From Serratia sp. UGAL515B_01 (GTDB lineage Bacteria > Pseudomonadota > Gammaproteobacteria > Enterobacterales > Enterobacteriaceae): 64,000 bases of DNA. The notes under the pieces were generated by a model. That model was not told where the DNA came from. It was given only the letters and a program-made list of their open reading frames with translations, and searched no databases. Position numbers and translations under genes: made by a program. Below, piece after piece: positions 29,380 through 39,818 of the stretch. Location of the stretch: assembly GCF_033095805.1 (NCBI RefSeq), contig NZ_CP109901.1, positions 2,914,001-2,978,000 of the forward strand, read 5' to 3'. Positions within the stretch are counted from its first letter, which is position 1; every line of letters starts with the position of its first letter.

Positions 29380-29694
29380 TCAAGCCTGAGTTCCAGCACC
29401 ACGACAAGGCGGCGAAACAGGCGCAGTGTTGTGCAAACCTTCCCACTCCTTGGTTGTGTAGGTATGCAACGCCAGTGCGTGTACGCCGTCTGCTAACTCT
29501 TGCGCTAACGTGGCATAAATTGAGCGATGACGAGCCAAAGACCGCTCACCAACAAAGCGATCGCTGACCAAAACGACTTTAAAATGGCTTTCTGAACCTT
29601 TGGGGACATTATGACGATAGCTTTCATCGACGACTTCCATGAATACGGGCTCAAAAGCAGCCCTCAATTTTGTTTCTATTTGTTCACGAACCAT
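29380..29694 (-). CDS. bolA: BolA, morphogene regulator and iron-sulfur partner
   Basis: BolA is a 104-residue protein with a KH-like fold. It acts as a transcription factor for morphology and biofilm genes and binds monothiol glutaredoxin with an iron-sulfur cluster. The sequence [47 protein letters not shown] and the central [36 protein letters not shown] match E. coli BolA (105). It is divergent from yajG. In E. coli it has a stationary-phase promoter; none was clearly identified here. Confidence 0.95.
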   Translation of the reverse strand: MVREQIETKLRAAFEPVFMEVVDESYRHNVPKGSESHFKVVLVSDRFVGERSLARHRSIYATLAQELADGVHALALHTYTTKEWEGLHNTAPVSPPCRGAGTQA

Positions 29695-29773
29695 GGGACC
29701 TCCTTAAACAGCACCAGCGAATTACTATGCCATCTTGCTCAATATTAGTCCGGTTTTATACGTGCGAGAACAT

Positions 29774-29842
29774 CACTATCACAGCCACAACCACTGATAG
29801 TGGATAAAACAGCCAACATTTGCAGTTAATGAGTTTTATCCA
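29774..29842. promoter_or_regulatory. Two adjacent dyads in the bolA-yajG divergent region
   Basis: CACTATCA (29774-29781) pairs with TGATAGTG (29805-29812). TGGATAAAAC (29811-29820) pairs with GTTTTATCCA (29833-29842). Both lie in the 382-bp region upstream of bolA and yajG, which otherwise holds no gene. They may be operators or leader hairpins; no regulator is assigned. Confidence 0.4.
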
Positions 29843-30076
29843 TGTCAGAGGCGTGAAATGGTTTTTTTATTCTTGCTGAGTAAAAATTTACGCTTTGGCA
29901 ACGTTCGGCGCTTCCTCCCGTTGCTTGCGATGCTATGATGTCGACAATGTGTTGTTGGATTGATCGCTTTGTTTACCAAGTCCCCATACGTTGTACCTGA
30001 TAAATTTCGCTCCACTGTCAGTGTTAAGTGACTCGAAAGATAAAGGGTATAAAACCACGATTGATGAGACAGTTAT

Positions 30077-30655
30077 ATGTTTAAAAAACTTTTTTTCCCA
30101 CTGTTAGCTGCATTAATGCTTGCTGGCTGTGTTACCAGCACCAATACGCTGAACGTTACCCCGAAAATCGTATTGCCACAGCAGGATCCTACTTTGCAAG
30201 GGATCACCATTAGCATTAATGGTGCTGACCAGCGTCCAGACCAGGCACTCGCGAAAGTGAACCGTGATGGTCACTTGATTACTCTGACTCCCTCACGAGA
30301 CCTACGTTTCCTGCTTCAGGAAGTACTAGAGAAACAAATGGGGGCGCGTGGCTACATGATTGGGCCTGCTGGTGCGGTTGATTTGCAAATCGTAGTGAAC
30401 GGGTTATTTGCCGATGTATCCGAAGGTAACTTACGTTATAACATTACAACTAAAGCGGATATTTCAATTATCGCTCAAGCGAAAAACGGTAATAAGCAGG
30501 TGAAAACCTATCGTTCTACTTACAACGTTCAAGGTGCTTTTGCTGCAACTAACGACAAAATTGCTAATGCGGTCAATACGGTACTTGGCGACGTGATCGC
30601 AGACATGGCACAAGATACCAGCGTCAGTCAGTTCATCAAACAAAACGCGCGTTAA
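30077..30655 (+). CDS. yajG: YajG, putative lipoprotein
   Basis: This 192-residue lipoprotein has a signal peptide MFKKLFFPLLAALMLAGC, where LAGC is the lipobox and Cys18 would be lipidated. Ser at +4 rather than Asp at +2 suggests outer-membrane sorting. It belongs to the YajG family of unknown function (DUF and LPS-assembly-like fold not assigned). The family block DLRFLLQEVLEKQMGARGYMIG is present. It is always found upstream of ampG in enterobacteria, as here (158 bp). Confidence 0.92.
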   Translation: MFKKLFFPLLAALMLAGCVTSTNTLNVTPKIVLPQQDPTLQGITISINGADQRPDQALAKVNRDGHLITLTPSRDLRFLLQEVLEKQMGARGYMIGPAGAVDLQIVVNGLFADVSEGNLRYNITTKADISIIAQAKNGNKQVKTYRSTYNVQGAFAATNDKIANAVNTVLGDVIADMAQDTSVSQFIKQNAR

Positions 30656-30813
30656 TCAGCCATTACCCTAAATATCGCGAGTTGAAGTTAGGTGGAAAAC
30701 ATGACTAATACACTGATTAAAAGATAAATAATTCCATCATAACTGCAACTTTAAATATTACGTGTCAAAGACTTTGTGCTGTTCGGCAACGGGCAGTACA
30801 AAACAAGGATCTC

Positions 30814-32292
30814 ATGCCAAAACAGTATCTGAATATTTTTACCCAACGTAATTCAGTCATCCTTTTGGTTCTGGGCTTTGCGTCAGGACTACCTTTAGCG
30901 CTGACCTCCGGCACACTGCAAGCCTGGATGACTGTCGAAAACATCGATCTGAAAACTATTGGTTTTTTCTCACTAGTTGGTCAGGCCTATGTATTCAAAT
31001 TTCTATGGTCACCATTTATGGACCGCTACACACCTTCCTTTCTCGGGCGGCGGCGCGGCTGGTTGTTAATTAGCCAACTATTGTTGGTATTTGCCATAGT
31101 CGCCATGGGATTTGTCAATCCAAGCCAACATTTGTGGTGGCTCGCTGTACTGGCTGTGTTAGTCGCATTCTGTTCTGCCTCGCAGGATATTGTTTTTGAC
31201 GCCTATAAAACCGATCTACTGGCGGCAGAGGAACGTGGCGCAGGTGCAGCGGTTTCGGTACTGGGTTACCGGCTGGCGATGCTGGTTTCTGGCGGCTTGG
31301 CTCTGTGGCTGGCAGACCGCTATTTAGGTTGGCAGGCTACTTACTGGTTGATGGCGGGGTTAATGTTAATTGGCGTAGCTGCAACATTAATGGCGCCAGA
31401 GCCAGACGACAATATTCCAGCACCACGAACTATGGAGCAGGCGGTAGTTGCCCCATTGCGTGATTTTTTCGCACGCAATAATGCTTGGCTGCTCTTGTTA
31501 TTGATCGTGATGTATAAGCTGGGCGATGCTTTTGCCGGTAGCCTGAGCACAACCTTTCTGATCCGTGGCGTAGGGTTCGATGCTGGAGAAGTCGGCCTAG
31601 TCAATAAAACGCTCGGCCTGTTTGCCACGATCATCGGTGCCTTGTTTGGAGGTCTACTGATGCAGCGTTTGAGCCTATTCCGAGCATTAATGTTATTCGG
31701 TATTCTCCAGGCCGTTTCAAACATTGGTTACTGGCTATTAGCCGTTACTGATAAAAATATTATCACCATGGGCAGCGCTATCTTTCTAGAAAACCTATGT
31801 GGAGGGATGGGTACAGCAGCGTTTGTTGCCCTACTGATGACTTTGTGCAACAAGTCTTTTTCTGCTACCCAATTTGCATTACTTTCTGCACTCTCCGCTG
31901 TTGGACGTGTTTACGTAGGCCCGATTGCAGGTTGGTTTGTCGAAGCTCATGGTTGGCAGTTATTTTATCTGTTTTCTATTATTGCAGCTCTGCCGGGTTT
32001 GCTGTTGTTAGCCATTTGCCGTCAAACGCTGGAATATACGCAACAGACTGATAACTTTATGCAACGTACTGAATTCAGCCATGCTTACCGGTGGGCGCTG
32101 CGTCTGCTGACCTTAGGTTGTGCGCTCCTCACGCTATGGTTATTGTTATTGATAACCAACGCACTGGGTTGGACCGAGTGGCCAAACTTTGCCATTAAGC
32201 TACTTCAAACAGGCGCCATCTTGAGCGTTGTAGGTATTATTATGGGTAGCCTGCTGGACTACCTAGCACTTCGCCGCATACAGGTTGTCTGA
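30814..32292 (+). CDS. ampG: AmpG, muropeptide permease
   Basis: AmpG is an inner-membrane MFS transporter that imports GlcNAc-anhydroMurNAc peptides from cell-wall turnover for recycling, and so feeds the AmpR/ampC induction pathway. The 492-residue protein matches E. coli AmpG (491). It has 12-14 hydrophobic helices, the N-terminal GFASGLPLALTSGTLQAWM motif and the loop FMDRYTPSFLGRRRGWL. The helix block SASQDIVFDAYKTDLL is also conserved. The ribosome site is weak (AAGGATCTC). A 15-bp hairpin follows the stop. Confidence 0.95.
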   Translation: MPKQYLNIFTQRNSVILLVLGFASGLPLALTSGTLQAWMTVENIDLKTIGFFSLVGQAYVFKFLWSPFMDRYTPSFLGRRRGWLLISQLLLVFAIVAMGFVNPSQHLWWLAVLAVLVAFCSASQDIVFDAYKTDLLAAEERGAGAAVSVLGYRLAMLVSGGLALWLADRYLGWQATYWLMAGLMLIGVAATLMAPEPDDNIPAPRTMEQAVVAPLRDFFARNNAWLLLLLIVMYKLGDAFAGSLSTTFLIRGVGFDAGEVGLVNKTLGLFATIIGALFGGLLMQRLSLFRALMLFGILQAVSNIGYWLLAVTDKNIITMGSAIFLENLCGGMGTAAFVALLMTLCNKSFSATQFALLSALSAVGRVYVGPIAGWFVEAHGWQLFYLFSIIAALPGLLLLAICRQTLEYTQQTDNFMQRTEFSHAYRWALRLLTLGCALLTLWLLLLITNALGWTEWPNFAIKLLQTGAILSVVGIIMGSLLDYLALRRIQVV

Positions 32293-32327
32293 TTTCATCG
32301 ACCAACAATTTATGTTGGTCGATGAAA
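32293..32327 (+). terminator. Long stem-loop after ampG
   Basis: A perfect 15-bp stem TTTCATCGACCAACA / TGTTGGTCGATGAAA with loop ATTTA starts immediately after the ampG stop. No U-tract follows on the plus strand. It may stabilise the 3' end or terminate with Rho help. Confidence 0.6.
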
Positions 32328-32725
32328 AAATCAAGAACCGAATTAATTTCCTAAAAAATAATAAAATGGAAAAATTTATTTTTACTTGAGCGTTATACTC
32401 AGAAATAAAATTAAATTCACCTTTATTAAACAAATATTTTACATTAATTAAACGTTTCTTTTGCGCTTATAATAGTAACTTCTTCCAACATTATCCCACA
32501 TAGCGTTGGTTTTCCTTGCGAAAGCCAGACACTGCACGATTCAGCTCGCCAACACATTGTTGCTATTAATAAATTATCATGTCGCGTAACATATGTGACT
32601 CCCTTAACAGAAAGAGTCTACAAGGTGCTTACAGTCCCTTAAGTATGTTTACAGTGCTGCAACCTTCCCGTAAAATGCACGCACACATGAAACGACAATA
32701 GTGCCTTTGTAATTGAGGTCGTTAG
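32328..32725. other. Promoter region of the cyo operon
   Basis: This AT-rich region of about 400 bp has no gene. TATAAT at 32468-32473 is a candidate -10 element, although the matching -35 is poor. In E. coli this promoter is repressed by ArcA and Fnr; specific sites could not be delimited by eye. Confidence 0.45.
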
Positions 32726-33661
32726 ATGAGACTTAAGAAATACAATAAAATTTTTGGGATGCTATCTCTAATTACAGCAACTGTAATGCTTAGCGGCTGT
32801 AATATGGTTTTGATGAATCCCAAAGGCGCAATAGGTGTCGAACAACGAACACTGATTCTCACCGCAATCGGCTTAATGTTGATCGTAGTGATCCCAGTTA
32901 TCGTTATGGCGTTCGCCTTTGCCTGGAAGTACCGAGCTTCTAACAAAGAAGCCAAGTACACACCAAACTGGTCACACTCCAATAAGATCGAAGCGGTTGT
33001 CTGGACCATTCCGATCATAATCATCGTAATACTGGGTACCATAACTTGGAAAACGACCCACGACCTGGACCCATTCAAGCCAATTGTTACCGACAAAAAG
33101 CCAATGACCATCGAAGTGATGTCATTGGACTGGAAATGGTTGTTCATTTATCCAGAGCAAGGTATTGCAACGGTAAATGAGCTGGCATTCCCGAAAGATG
33201 TCCCTATTGAATTCAAAATCACCTCTAACTCGGTAATGAACTCTTTCTTTATTCCTCAGTTAGGTGGGCAGATTTATGCAATGGCCGGGATGCAAACTAA
33301 ACTGCATCTAATCGGTAATGAAGCCGGTAAATATGATGGCATTTCGAGTAGTTATAGTGGGCATGGCTTCTCTGGCATGAAATTCACTGCCATTGTCACC
33401 CCGAGCGAAGGCGACTTCGAACAGTGGGTTGCTAAAGTGAAAGAGTCGCAGAATACCCTCAACACGATTAACGATTTTAACGAACTGGCCAAACCGAGTG
33501 AAAATAACCCGGTTGAGTACTTCTCCAGTGTCAAACCGAATTTGTTCAAAGAGACCATCGCCAAATTCATGGGCGGCATGCACATGCACAAAGGCGCAGA
33601 GTCTTCAGCGCATGAAGGCATGGACATGAATGAACATGCTAACACCGGAGCCGAGGAATAA
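32726..33661 (+). CDS. cyoA: Cytochrome bo3 ubiquinol oxidase subunit II
   Basis: Subunit II of the proton-pumping quinol oxidase is an inner-membrane lipoprotein. The 311-residue protein has a lipobox LSGC with Cys25, two transmembrane helices (about 45-65 and 90-110) and a periplasmic cupredoxin domain. That domain lacks the CuA copper ligands, as usual in quinol oxidases. [23 protein letters not shown] and [18 protein letters not shown] are conserved. The C-terminal tail is His/Met/Glu-rich. It starts the cyoABCDE operon; cyoB follows after 4 bp. Confidence 0.97.
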   Translation: MRLKKYNKIFGMLSLITATVMLSGCNMVLMNPKGAIGVEQRTLILTAIGLMLIVVIPVIVMAFAFAWKYRASNKEAKYTPNWSHSNKIEAVVWTIPIIIIVILGTITWKTTHDLDPFKPIVTDKKPMTIEVMSLDWKWLFIYPEQGIATVNELAFPKDVPIEFKITSNSVMNSFFIPQLGGQIYAMAGMQTKLHLIGNEAGKYDGISSSYSGHGFSGMKFTAIVTPSEGDFEQWVAKVKESQNTLNTINDFNELAKPSENNPVEYFSSVKPNLFKETIAKFMGGMHMHKGAESSAHEGMDMNEHANTGAEE

Positions 33662-33665
33662 TCTG

Positions 33666-35657
33666 ATGTTCGGAAAATTAACACTTGATGCGGTTCCGTT
33701 TCATGAACCGATCGTCATGGTCACTCTTGCTGTAATTGCCGTTATCGGCTTAGCGCTGCTGGCGCTAATTACTTATTTCGGCAAGTGGAAGTGGCTATGG
33801 AGCGAATGGCTGACGTCTGTCGACCATAAGAAAATTGGTATCATGTACATCATTGTCGCTATGGTGATGTTGATACGTGGTTTTGCCGACGCCATCATGA
33901 TGCGTGGTCAGCAGGCATTGGCATCAGCCGGTGAAGCCGGATTCCTTCCGCCACACCACTATGACCAAATATTTACCGCTCACGGCGTTATCATGATCTT
34001 CTTCATGGCAATGCCTCTGGTGGTAGGCCTGATGAACCTGGTCGTTCCGCTGCAAATCGGTGCTCGTGACGTTGCCTTCCCGTTTTTGAACTCACTGAGT
34101 TTCTGGTTCTTCGTGGTAGGTGTCGTGCTGATCAACCTTTCGCTGGCTGTCGGTGAATTTGCACAGACCGGCTGGCTGGCATATCCACCGCTTTCTGGTA
34201 AGGAATACAGTCCTGGGGTTGGGGTCGATTACTGGATCTGGAGCCTACAGATTTCAGGTCTGGGCACACTACTGACTGGCGTGAACTTCTTCGCTACCAT
34301 TATGAAGATGCGCGCTCCTGGTATGCCAATGATGAAAATGCCCGTGTTCACTTGGGCCGCATTGTGTACCAACGTACTGATCATCGTTTCTTTCCCTATT
34401 CTGACCGTCACCATTGCGTTGCTAACTCTAGATCGCTATCTGGGCACCCATTTCTTTACCAACGATATGGGCGGCAACATGATGATGTACATCAACCTGA
34501 TTTGGGCCTGGGGTCACCCAGAGGTGTATATCCTGGTTCTGCCAGTGTTTGGTGTGTTTTCTGAAGTGACGGCAACCTTCTCACGGAAACGTCTGTTCGG
34601 CTATACGTCACTGGTGTGGGCAACCATCGCTATCACCCTGCTGTCGTTCATCGTTTGGCTACACCATTTCTTCACCATGGGTAGCGGCGCTAACGTTAAC
34701 GCCTTCTTTGGTATCGCTACGATGATTATTTCCATCCCGACTGGGGTGAAAATCTTCAACTGGCTGTTCACGATGTACCAAGGGCGTATTCAGTTCAACT
34801 CTGCAATGCTGTGGACTGTCGGTTTCATCATCACCTTCTCTATTGGTGGGATGACAGGTGTGTTACTGGCAGTTCCAGGTGCAAACTTTGTACTGCATAA
34901 CAGCCTGTTCCTCATTGCACACTTCCATAACGTCATTATCGGTGGCGTAGTCTTCGGTTGTTTTGCTGGCCTGACTTACTGGTTCCCTAAAGCATTCGGT
35001 TTCCGCCTGAATGAAACCTGGGGCATCAGGGCATTCTGGTTCTGGATCATCGGCTTCTTCATTGCATTCATGCCACTGTATATACTGGGCTTTATGGGTA
35101 TGACACGCCGTTTAAGCCAGAATATCAACCCTGAGTTCCATACTCTGTTGTTAGTCGCAGCCGGTGGGGCAGCTCTTATTGCCTGTGGTGTTCTGTGCCA
35201 GGTAGTCCAGATCATCGTCAGTGTTCGTGATCGTGAACAGAACCGTGATCTGACCGGCGATCCATGGGGTGGACGTACGCTGGAGTGGTCAACATCATCT
35301 CCACCGCCTTTCTATAACTTTGCCGTAGTGCCAGAAATTCACGATCGTGATGCATTCTGGGACATGAAAGAAAAAGGCGAAGCATACAAGAAACCGGCAA
35401 AATACGAGCCTATCCATATGCCGAAGAATACTGGAGCCGGTGTGATTATCTCAGGTTTCAGCTTGGTATTTGGTTTCGCGATGATCTGGGAAATCTGGTG
35501 GATGGCGATTGTCGGATTCGTTGGCATGATCGTTGTCTGGATTATCAAGAGCTTCGATGAAGATGTTGACTATTACGTGCAAATCGATGAAATCGAGCGC
35601 ATTGAAAACCAACACTATGAACAAATCAGCAAAGCAGGCGTGAAACATGTCAACTGA
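33666..35657 (+). CDS. cyoB: Cytochrome bo3 ubiquinol oxidase subunit I
   Basis: This is the catalytic subunit with low-spin heme b, high-spin heme o3 and CuB, which reduces oxygen to water and pumps protons. The 663-residue protein has 15 transmembrane segments. Key motifs are visible: heme-ligand His in [11 protein letters not shown], the CuB/cross-linked Tyr motif [14 protein letters not shown], and the HH pair in [24 protein letters not shown] carries further heme ligands. The start at 33666 ([15 protein letters not shown]) is set by homology with E. coli (663). It overlaps cyoC by 11 bp. Confidence 0.98.
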   Translation: MFGKLTLDAVPFHEPIVMVTLAVIAVIGLALLALITYFGKWKWLWSEWLTSVDHKKIGIMYIIVAMVMLIRGFADAIMMRGQQALASAGEAGFLPPHHYDQIFTAHGVIMIFFMAMPLVVGLMNLVVPLQIGARDVAFPFLNSLSFWFFVVGVVLINLSLAVGEFAQTGWLAYPPLSGKEYSPGVGVDYWIWSLQISGLGTLLTGVNFFATIMKMRAPGMPMMKMPVFTWAALCTNVLIIVSFPILTVTIALLTLDRYLGTHFFTNDMGGNMMMYINLIWAWGHPEVYILVLPVFGVFSEVTATFSRKRLFGYTSLVWATIAITLLSFIVWLHHFFTMGSGANVNAFFGIATMIISIPTGVKIFNWLFTMYQGRIQFNSAMLWTVGFIITFSIGGMTGVLLAVPGANFVLHNSLFLIAHFHNVIIGGVVFGCFAGLTYWFPKAFGFRLNETWGIRAFWFWIIGFFIAFMPLYILGFMGMTRRLSQNINPEFHTLLLVAAGGAALIACGVLCQVVQIIVSVRDREQNRDLTGDPWGGRTLEWSTSSPPPFYNFAVVPEIHDRDAFWDMKEKGEAYKKPAKYEPIHMPKNTGAGVIISGFSLVFGFAMIWEIWWMAIVGFVGMIVVWIIKSFDEDVDYYVQIDEIERIENQHYEQISKAGVKHVN

Positions 35658-36261
35658 TATCCTGACTAAGCATAATACAGCCCATGCAGAGCATGGGCAC
35701 CACGATGCAGGAGAGACCAAAGTCTTTGGATTCTGGATCTACCTGATGAGCGACTGTATTTTGTTTGCGAGCTTGTTCGCAACTTATGCGGTTCTAGTCA
35801 ATGGGACCGCTGGCGGTCCCACTGGTAAAGACATCTTCGATCTGAAGTTGGTGCTGGTTGAAACCTTCCTACTTCTGTTCAGTTCCATCACTTATGGGAT
35901 GGCGATGATCGGGATGAGTAAAGGCAAGGCCAGCAGCGTCAACAATTGGCTGATGTTGACTTTCATCTTCGGCCTAGCTTTCGTGGCAATTGAAATTTAT
36001 GAATTCCATCATCTGATCGCTCAAGGTTTTGGTCCTGACCGCAGCGCGTTTCTCTCCAGCTATTTTGCGCTGGTTGGTACCCACGGCATACACGTGAGTG
36101 CTGGGTTGATCTGGCTGGTCGTATTGATGGTTCAGGTGAGCAAACGTGGCCTGAATTCAACCAATAAAACCCGACTGATGTGTCTGAGTCTGTTCTGGCA
36201 CTTCTTGGATGTGATTTGGATCTGCGTGTTTACCGTTGTCTACCTGCTGGGAGTTATGTAA
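35647..36261 (+). CDS. cyoC: Cytochrome bo3 ubiquinol oxidase subunit III
   Basis: This is a five-helix membrane subunit of the bo3 oxidase that supports assembly and stability of the core. The 204-residue protein matches E. coli CyoC in length. [23 protein letters not shown] at the N-terminus and [26 protein letters not shown] are conserved. It overlaps cyoB at its start, and its TAA stop overlaps the cyoD ATG by one base, so translation of the three genes is coupled. Confidence 0.96.
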   Translation: MSTDILTKHNTAHAEHGHHDAGETKVFGFWIYLMSDCILFASLFATYAVLVNGTAGGPTGKDIFDLKLVLVETFLLLFSSITYGMAMIGMSKGKASSVNNWLMLTFIFGLAFVAIEIYEFHHLIAQGFGPDRSAFLSSYFALVGTHGIHVSAGLIWLVVLMVQVSKRGLNSTNKTRLMCLSLFWHFLDVIWICVFTVVYLLGVM

Positions 36262-36599
36262 TGAGCCATTCATCCCATGAAACCTCTCATGGCGGCGCAA
36301 GCCATGGCAGCGTGAAGTCATACTTTATCGGCTTTATCCTGTCGATAATTCTGACGGTAATTCCATTTGCGATGGTGATGAGCGGTTCAGCCTCTCACTC
36401 TACTATCCTGGCGGTAGTGGTCGGTATGGCGGTGATCCAGGTGATCGTTCATCTGGTTTACTTCCTACACATGAACACTTCATCGGCGGAACGCTGGAAC
36501 CTGGTGGCATTACTGTTCACTGCTTTGATCATCGGTATCGTTGTTGTGGGTTCATTGTGGATTATGTACAACCTCAACATCAATATGATGGTTGATTAA
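36261..36599 (+). CDS. cyoD: Cytochrome bo3 ubiquinol oxidase subunit IV
   Basis: This is a small three-helix subunit of 112 residues, needed for correct CuB-site assembly in E. coli. The hydrophilic N-terminus is Ser/His-rich ([16 protein letters not shown]), followed by [21 protein letters not shown], a second helix ending in HLVYFLHMN and a third helix. The start at 36261 overlaps the cyoC stop (TAATG). cyoE follows after 14 bp. Confidence 0.96.
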   Translation: MSHSSHETSHGGASHGSVKSYFIGFILSIILTVIPFAMVMSGSASHSTILAVVVGMAVIQVIVHLVYFLHMNTSSAERWNLVALLFTALIIGIVVVGSLWIMYNLNINMMVD

Positions 36600-36613
36600 G
36601 AGCCGAGCTGGAC

Positions 36614-37507
36614 GTGATGATTAAGCAATACCTGCAAGTAACCAAACCAGGAATTATTTTTGGCAATTTAATTTCTGTCGTTGGGGGATTCCTGCTTGCT
36701 TCCAAAGGAAGCATCGACTATCCCCTGTTTCTCGCTACCCTTTTGGGTGTCTCGTTGGTGGTTGCATCGGGCTGTGTATTTAACAACTACATTGACCGTG
36801 ACATCGACAAGAAAATGGAGAGAACGAAGAATCGGGTGCTGGTTAGAGGCCTGATCGCGCCAAGTGCGAGCCTGGTTTACGCTACCATTTTAGGTATTGC
36901 TGGTTTTGCACTGCTCTATATCGCTGCCAATCCGCTGGCCATGTGGCTGGCGGTAATGGGCTTTGTCGTTTATGTTGGCGTTTACAGCCTATATATGAAA
37001 CGTCATTCGGTGTATGGCACGTTGATCGGCAGCTTATCGGGTGCTGCTCCACCAGTGATTGGTTATTGCGCTGTAACTAACGAGTTTGATGCTGGTGCAT
37101 TGATCCTACTGGCCATCTTTAGCTTATGGCAGATGCCCCACTCCTATGCGATTGCTATCTTCCGCTTTAAAGATTACCAAGCAGCCAATATCCCGGTACT
37201 TCCGGTGGTAAAAGGGATATCTGTCGCCAAGAATCACATTACTCTCTATATTCTGGCGTTTATGATTGCGACCTTGATGCTGACTCTCGGGGGATATGCT
37301 GGTTACAAATACCTGATCGTGGCGGCAGCAGTCAGTGTATGGTGGCTTGGCATGGCATTGCGTGGTTACAAAACCGAAAATGACAGCGTTTGGGCAAGAA
37401 AACTCTTCGTGTTCTCAATCGTTGCCATTACGTCATTGAGTGTGATGATGTCTATCGACTTTAGTGCAAGTGCAACGCCAGAAGCCTTGCTGTCCTACGC
37501 TTGGTAA
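36614..37507 (+). CDS. cyoE: Protoheme IX farnesyltransferase (heme O synthase)
   Basis: CyoE transfers a farnesyl group to heme b, making heme O for the bo3 oxidase. The 297-residue membrane protein of the UbiA family has the prenyl-diphosphate binding motif [18 protein letters not shown] (about residues 57-74), and [26 protein letters not shown]. The start could be GTG 36614 or the following ATG 36617; the doubled Met matches E. coli annotation. It closes the cyo operon and is followed by a strong terminator. Confidence 0.96.
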   Translation: MMIKQYLQVTKPGIIFGNLISVVGGFLLASKGSIDYPLFLATLLGVSLVVASGCVFNNYIDRDIDKKMERTKNRVLVRGLIAPSASLVYATILGIAGFALLYIAANPLAMWLAVMGFVVYVGVYSLYMKRHSVYGTLIGSLSGAAPPVIGYCAVTNEFDAGALILLAIFSLWQMPHSYAIAIFRFKDYQAANIPVLPVVKGISVAKNHITLYILAFMIATLMLTLGGYAGYKYLIVAAAVSVWWLGMALRGYKTENDSVWARKLFVFSIVAITSLSVMMSIDFSASATPEALLSYAW

Positions 37508-37522
37508 ATGCGTTTCTCTGTG

Positions 37523-37549
37523 AATGGGCCGCTGAGCGGCCCATTTTAT
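37523..37549 (+). terminator. Terminator of the cyo operon
   Basis: AATGGGCCGC and GCGGCCCATT form a 10-bp stem with loop TGA, followed by TTATTTAT, 15 bp after cyoE. Confidence 0.92.
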
Positions 37550-37758
37550 TTATCCTACAGTTGATGAAATATCTGCTAAACAACATTTAATTTACCCCTC
37601 CTAACCCACACATTAAAATGGCGCAAATTTGCAGGCAAAACTCCTTCAGGTTCACGCTGTTTAGGCAGGTCTTATGGGGACTAAACCTTAGCGCTTTCAT
37701 ATTTAACTTCTATCAATAACGCTACTGTTTGAAAGATGACGGGTATGCTGAGGTCACA

Positions 37759-39123
37759 ATGAACGACAATGTAATGACGTCACAGGAACGTCGTGCAACC
37801 TGGGGGCTGGGGGCCGTTTTTTCACTACGCATGCTCGGTATGTTTATGGTGCTGCCAGTTCTCACCACCTATGGTATGGCACTAAACGGCGCCAGTGAGG
37901 CCCTGATTGGTATTGCCATTGGCATCTATGGTCTGGCGCAGGCTGTATTCCAAATCCCGTTTGGATTGGTTTCTGATCGTGTAGGCCGCAAACCGTTAAT
38001 CGTTGGCGGATTGCTGATCTTTGCGATTGGCAGCGTAATCGCTGCGCTAAGCGATTCTATCTGGGGGATTATCCTTGGCCGCGCATTGCAAGGTTCTGGA
38101 GCTATTGCAGCTGCGGTTATGGCATTACTATCAGACTTAACTCGTGAACAGAATCGCACCAAAGCGATGGCCTTTATCGGGGTCAGTTTCGGCATTACCT
38201 TTGCTATTGCCATGGTTGTAGGGCCAATAGTCACCCACGCTTTCGGCTTGCATGCACTATTCTGGATGATTGCCGTATTGGCTTTGATGGGGATCGTCAT
38301 CACCGTGATCATAGTCCCTTCAGCAAGCAATCACGTTTTGAACCGCGAATCGAGTATCGTACAGGGAAGTTTTAGCAAGGTGCTGAACAATTCTCGCCTG
38401 CTTAAACTCAACTTTGGCATCATGTGTCTGCATATTTTACTGATGTCCAGCTTCATCGCACTGCCTCTGGCAATGGAAAAAGCAGGGCTGGCGGCAAGCG
38501 CACACTGGAAGGTCTATCTGGTTACCATGCTGGTTTCCTTCGCTGCCGTAATCCCCTTTATCATCTACGCTGAAAAATACCGTCGCATGAAACAGGTCTT
38601 TATGGGCTGCGTCGCCGTACTGTTTTGTGCCGAGGTATTGCTGTGGTTCTCCGGTCTGCATCTTTGGGGCATTATTGCCGGAGTACAGCTGTTCTTTATG
38701 GCATTTAACGTCATGGAGGCTATTCTGCCTTCACTAATCAGTAAAGAATCTCCCGCAGGTTATAAAGGAACCGCAATGGGGGTCTATTCCACCAGCCAGT
38801 TTATTGGTGTTGCCATCGGTGGTAGCCTTGGTGGATGGCTATATGGTATGCAAGGTGCGGGGCTAGTATTTATTGCAGGAGCAATAATTGCAGCAATCTG
38901 GTTTATGATCAGTAGCACCATGAAAGAGCCACCTTATGTCAGCAGCCTACGTATTACACTGTCTGAACTGGCCGTGAAAGATTCAGCATTGCAAAGCCGT
39001 CTAATGGCCCAGCCAGGCGTGGCAGAAGCGGTTGTGGTCCCTGAGGAACGCAGTGCTTACGTTAAAGTGGATACACGGCAGACCAACCGTGGACAGTTGG
39101 AAGCACTGGTCGAAGCGCTTTAA
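37759..39123 (+). CDS. yajR: YajR, MFS transporter with C-terminal YAM domain
   Basis: This 454-residue major facilitator protein of the drug:proton antiporter type has 12 transmembrane helices. Motif A is seen in the loop after TM2 (FGLVSDRVGRKPLIVGG). A cytosolic ferredoxin-like YAM domain occupies the last 65 or so residues (SSLRITLSELAVKDSALQSRL to the end). The transported substrate is unknown. The start at 37759 (MNDNVMTSQERRATWGLG) is set by homology with E. coli; the frame is open 10 codons further upstream. It converges on yajQ. Confidence 0.94.
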   Translation: MNDNVMTSQERRATWGLGAVFSLRMLGMFMVLPVLTTYGMALNGASEALIGIAIGIYGLAQAVFQIPFGLVSDRVGRKPLIVGGLLIFAIGSVIAALSDSIWGIILGRALQGSGAIAAAVMALLSDLTREQNRTKAMAFIGVSFGITFAIAMVVGPIVTHAFGLHALFWMIAVLALMGIVITVIIVPSASNHVLNRESSIVQGSFSKVLNNSRLLKLNFGIMCLHILLMSSFIALPLAMEKAGLAASAHWKVYLVTMLVSFAAVIPFIIYAEKYRRMKQVFMGCVAVLFCAEVLLWFSGLHLWGIIAGVQLFFMAFNVMEAILPSLISKESPAGYKGTAMGVYSTSQFIGVAIGGSLGGWLYGMQGAGLVFIAGAIIAAIWFMISSTMKEPPYVSSLRITLSELAVKDSALQSRLMAQPGVAEAVVVPEERSAYVKVDTRQTNRGQLEALVEAL

Positions 39124-39127
39124 AGTA

Positions 39128-39152
39128 AAGGGCCACTAAACCGGCCCTTCTT
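39128..39152. terminator. Terminator between yajR and yajQ
   Basis: AAGGGCC and GGCCCTT pair around 8 bases and are followed by CTTTG on the plus strand. Placed between convergent stops, it may serve both. Confidence 0.8.
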
Positions 39153-39158
39153 TGCCGA

Positions 39159-39650
39159 TTAATCGCGAAAATTCTTGAATTGGAAAGGCTGTCCGAGGTC
39201 GGCACCACGCACCAGTGCCATTACGCTCTGCAGATCATCGCGTGACTTACCGGTGATACGGACTTCATCACCTTGAATTTGTGCCTGCACCTTCAACTTG
39301 CTGTCTTTGACCAGCTTGACGATTTTCTTCGCCAATGTGGTTTCAATACCTTGCTTTAATTTCGCTTCAACACTGTAGGTTTTACCACTGTGGGTCATCT
39401 CTTCAGGGATCTCTAGAGCTCCGCCTTCAATACTGCGTTTGCTCAATTTCTCACGCAAAATATCTAACAATTGTTGCACTTGAAAGTCAGACTCGCTGGC
39501 AACTTTAATGCTCTCGTTCTTTTCATTCAACTCAAAGCTGGCGGGTACGTTGCGGAAATCCCAACGGGTACTGAGATCGCGAGTGGCGTTCTCAACGGCG
39601 TTACGAACTTCCTGCATATCAATTTCGGAAACGATATCGAAAGATGGCAT
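39159..39650 (-). CDS. yajQ: YajQ family nucleotide-binding protein
   Basis: This 163-residue cytoplasmic protein has two ferredoxin-like domains. YajQ homologues bind nucleotides, and in Xanthomonas and Pseudomonas bind cyclic-di-GMP; the role in enterobacteria is not clear. The N-terminus [44 protein letters not shown] is characteristic. The start at 39650 follows AGGAAGAAGT. Length equals E. coli YajQ. Confidence 0.94.
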   Translation of the reverse strand: MPSFDIVSEIDMQEVRNAVENATRDLSTRWDFRNVPASFELNEKNESIKVASESDFQVQQLLDILREKLSKRSIEGGALEIPEEMTHSGKTYSVEAKLKQGIETTLAKKIVKLVKDSKLKVQAQIQGDEVRITGKSRDDLQSVMALVRGADLGQPFQFKNFRD

Positions 39651-39818
39651 ACTTCTTCCTCCTGAATGGACGTCTGCCTTCTGAGGCACAATAATTTAAA
39701 TGTGTTGCATAATACGCGCTTTGTAGCTGCAGGCAAGATTATGGTGAAGACGTTACGCTTCCGGAATGTCTATAATCAGAGAAATTAATCTGCGCTCCCC
39801 AAACACCAAGGAGATTGA

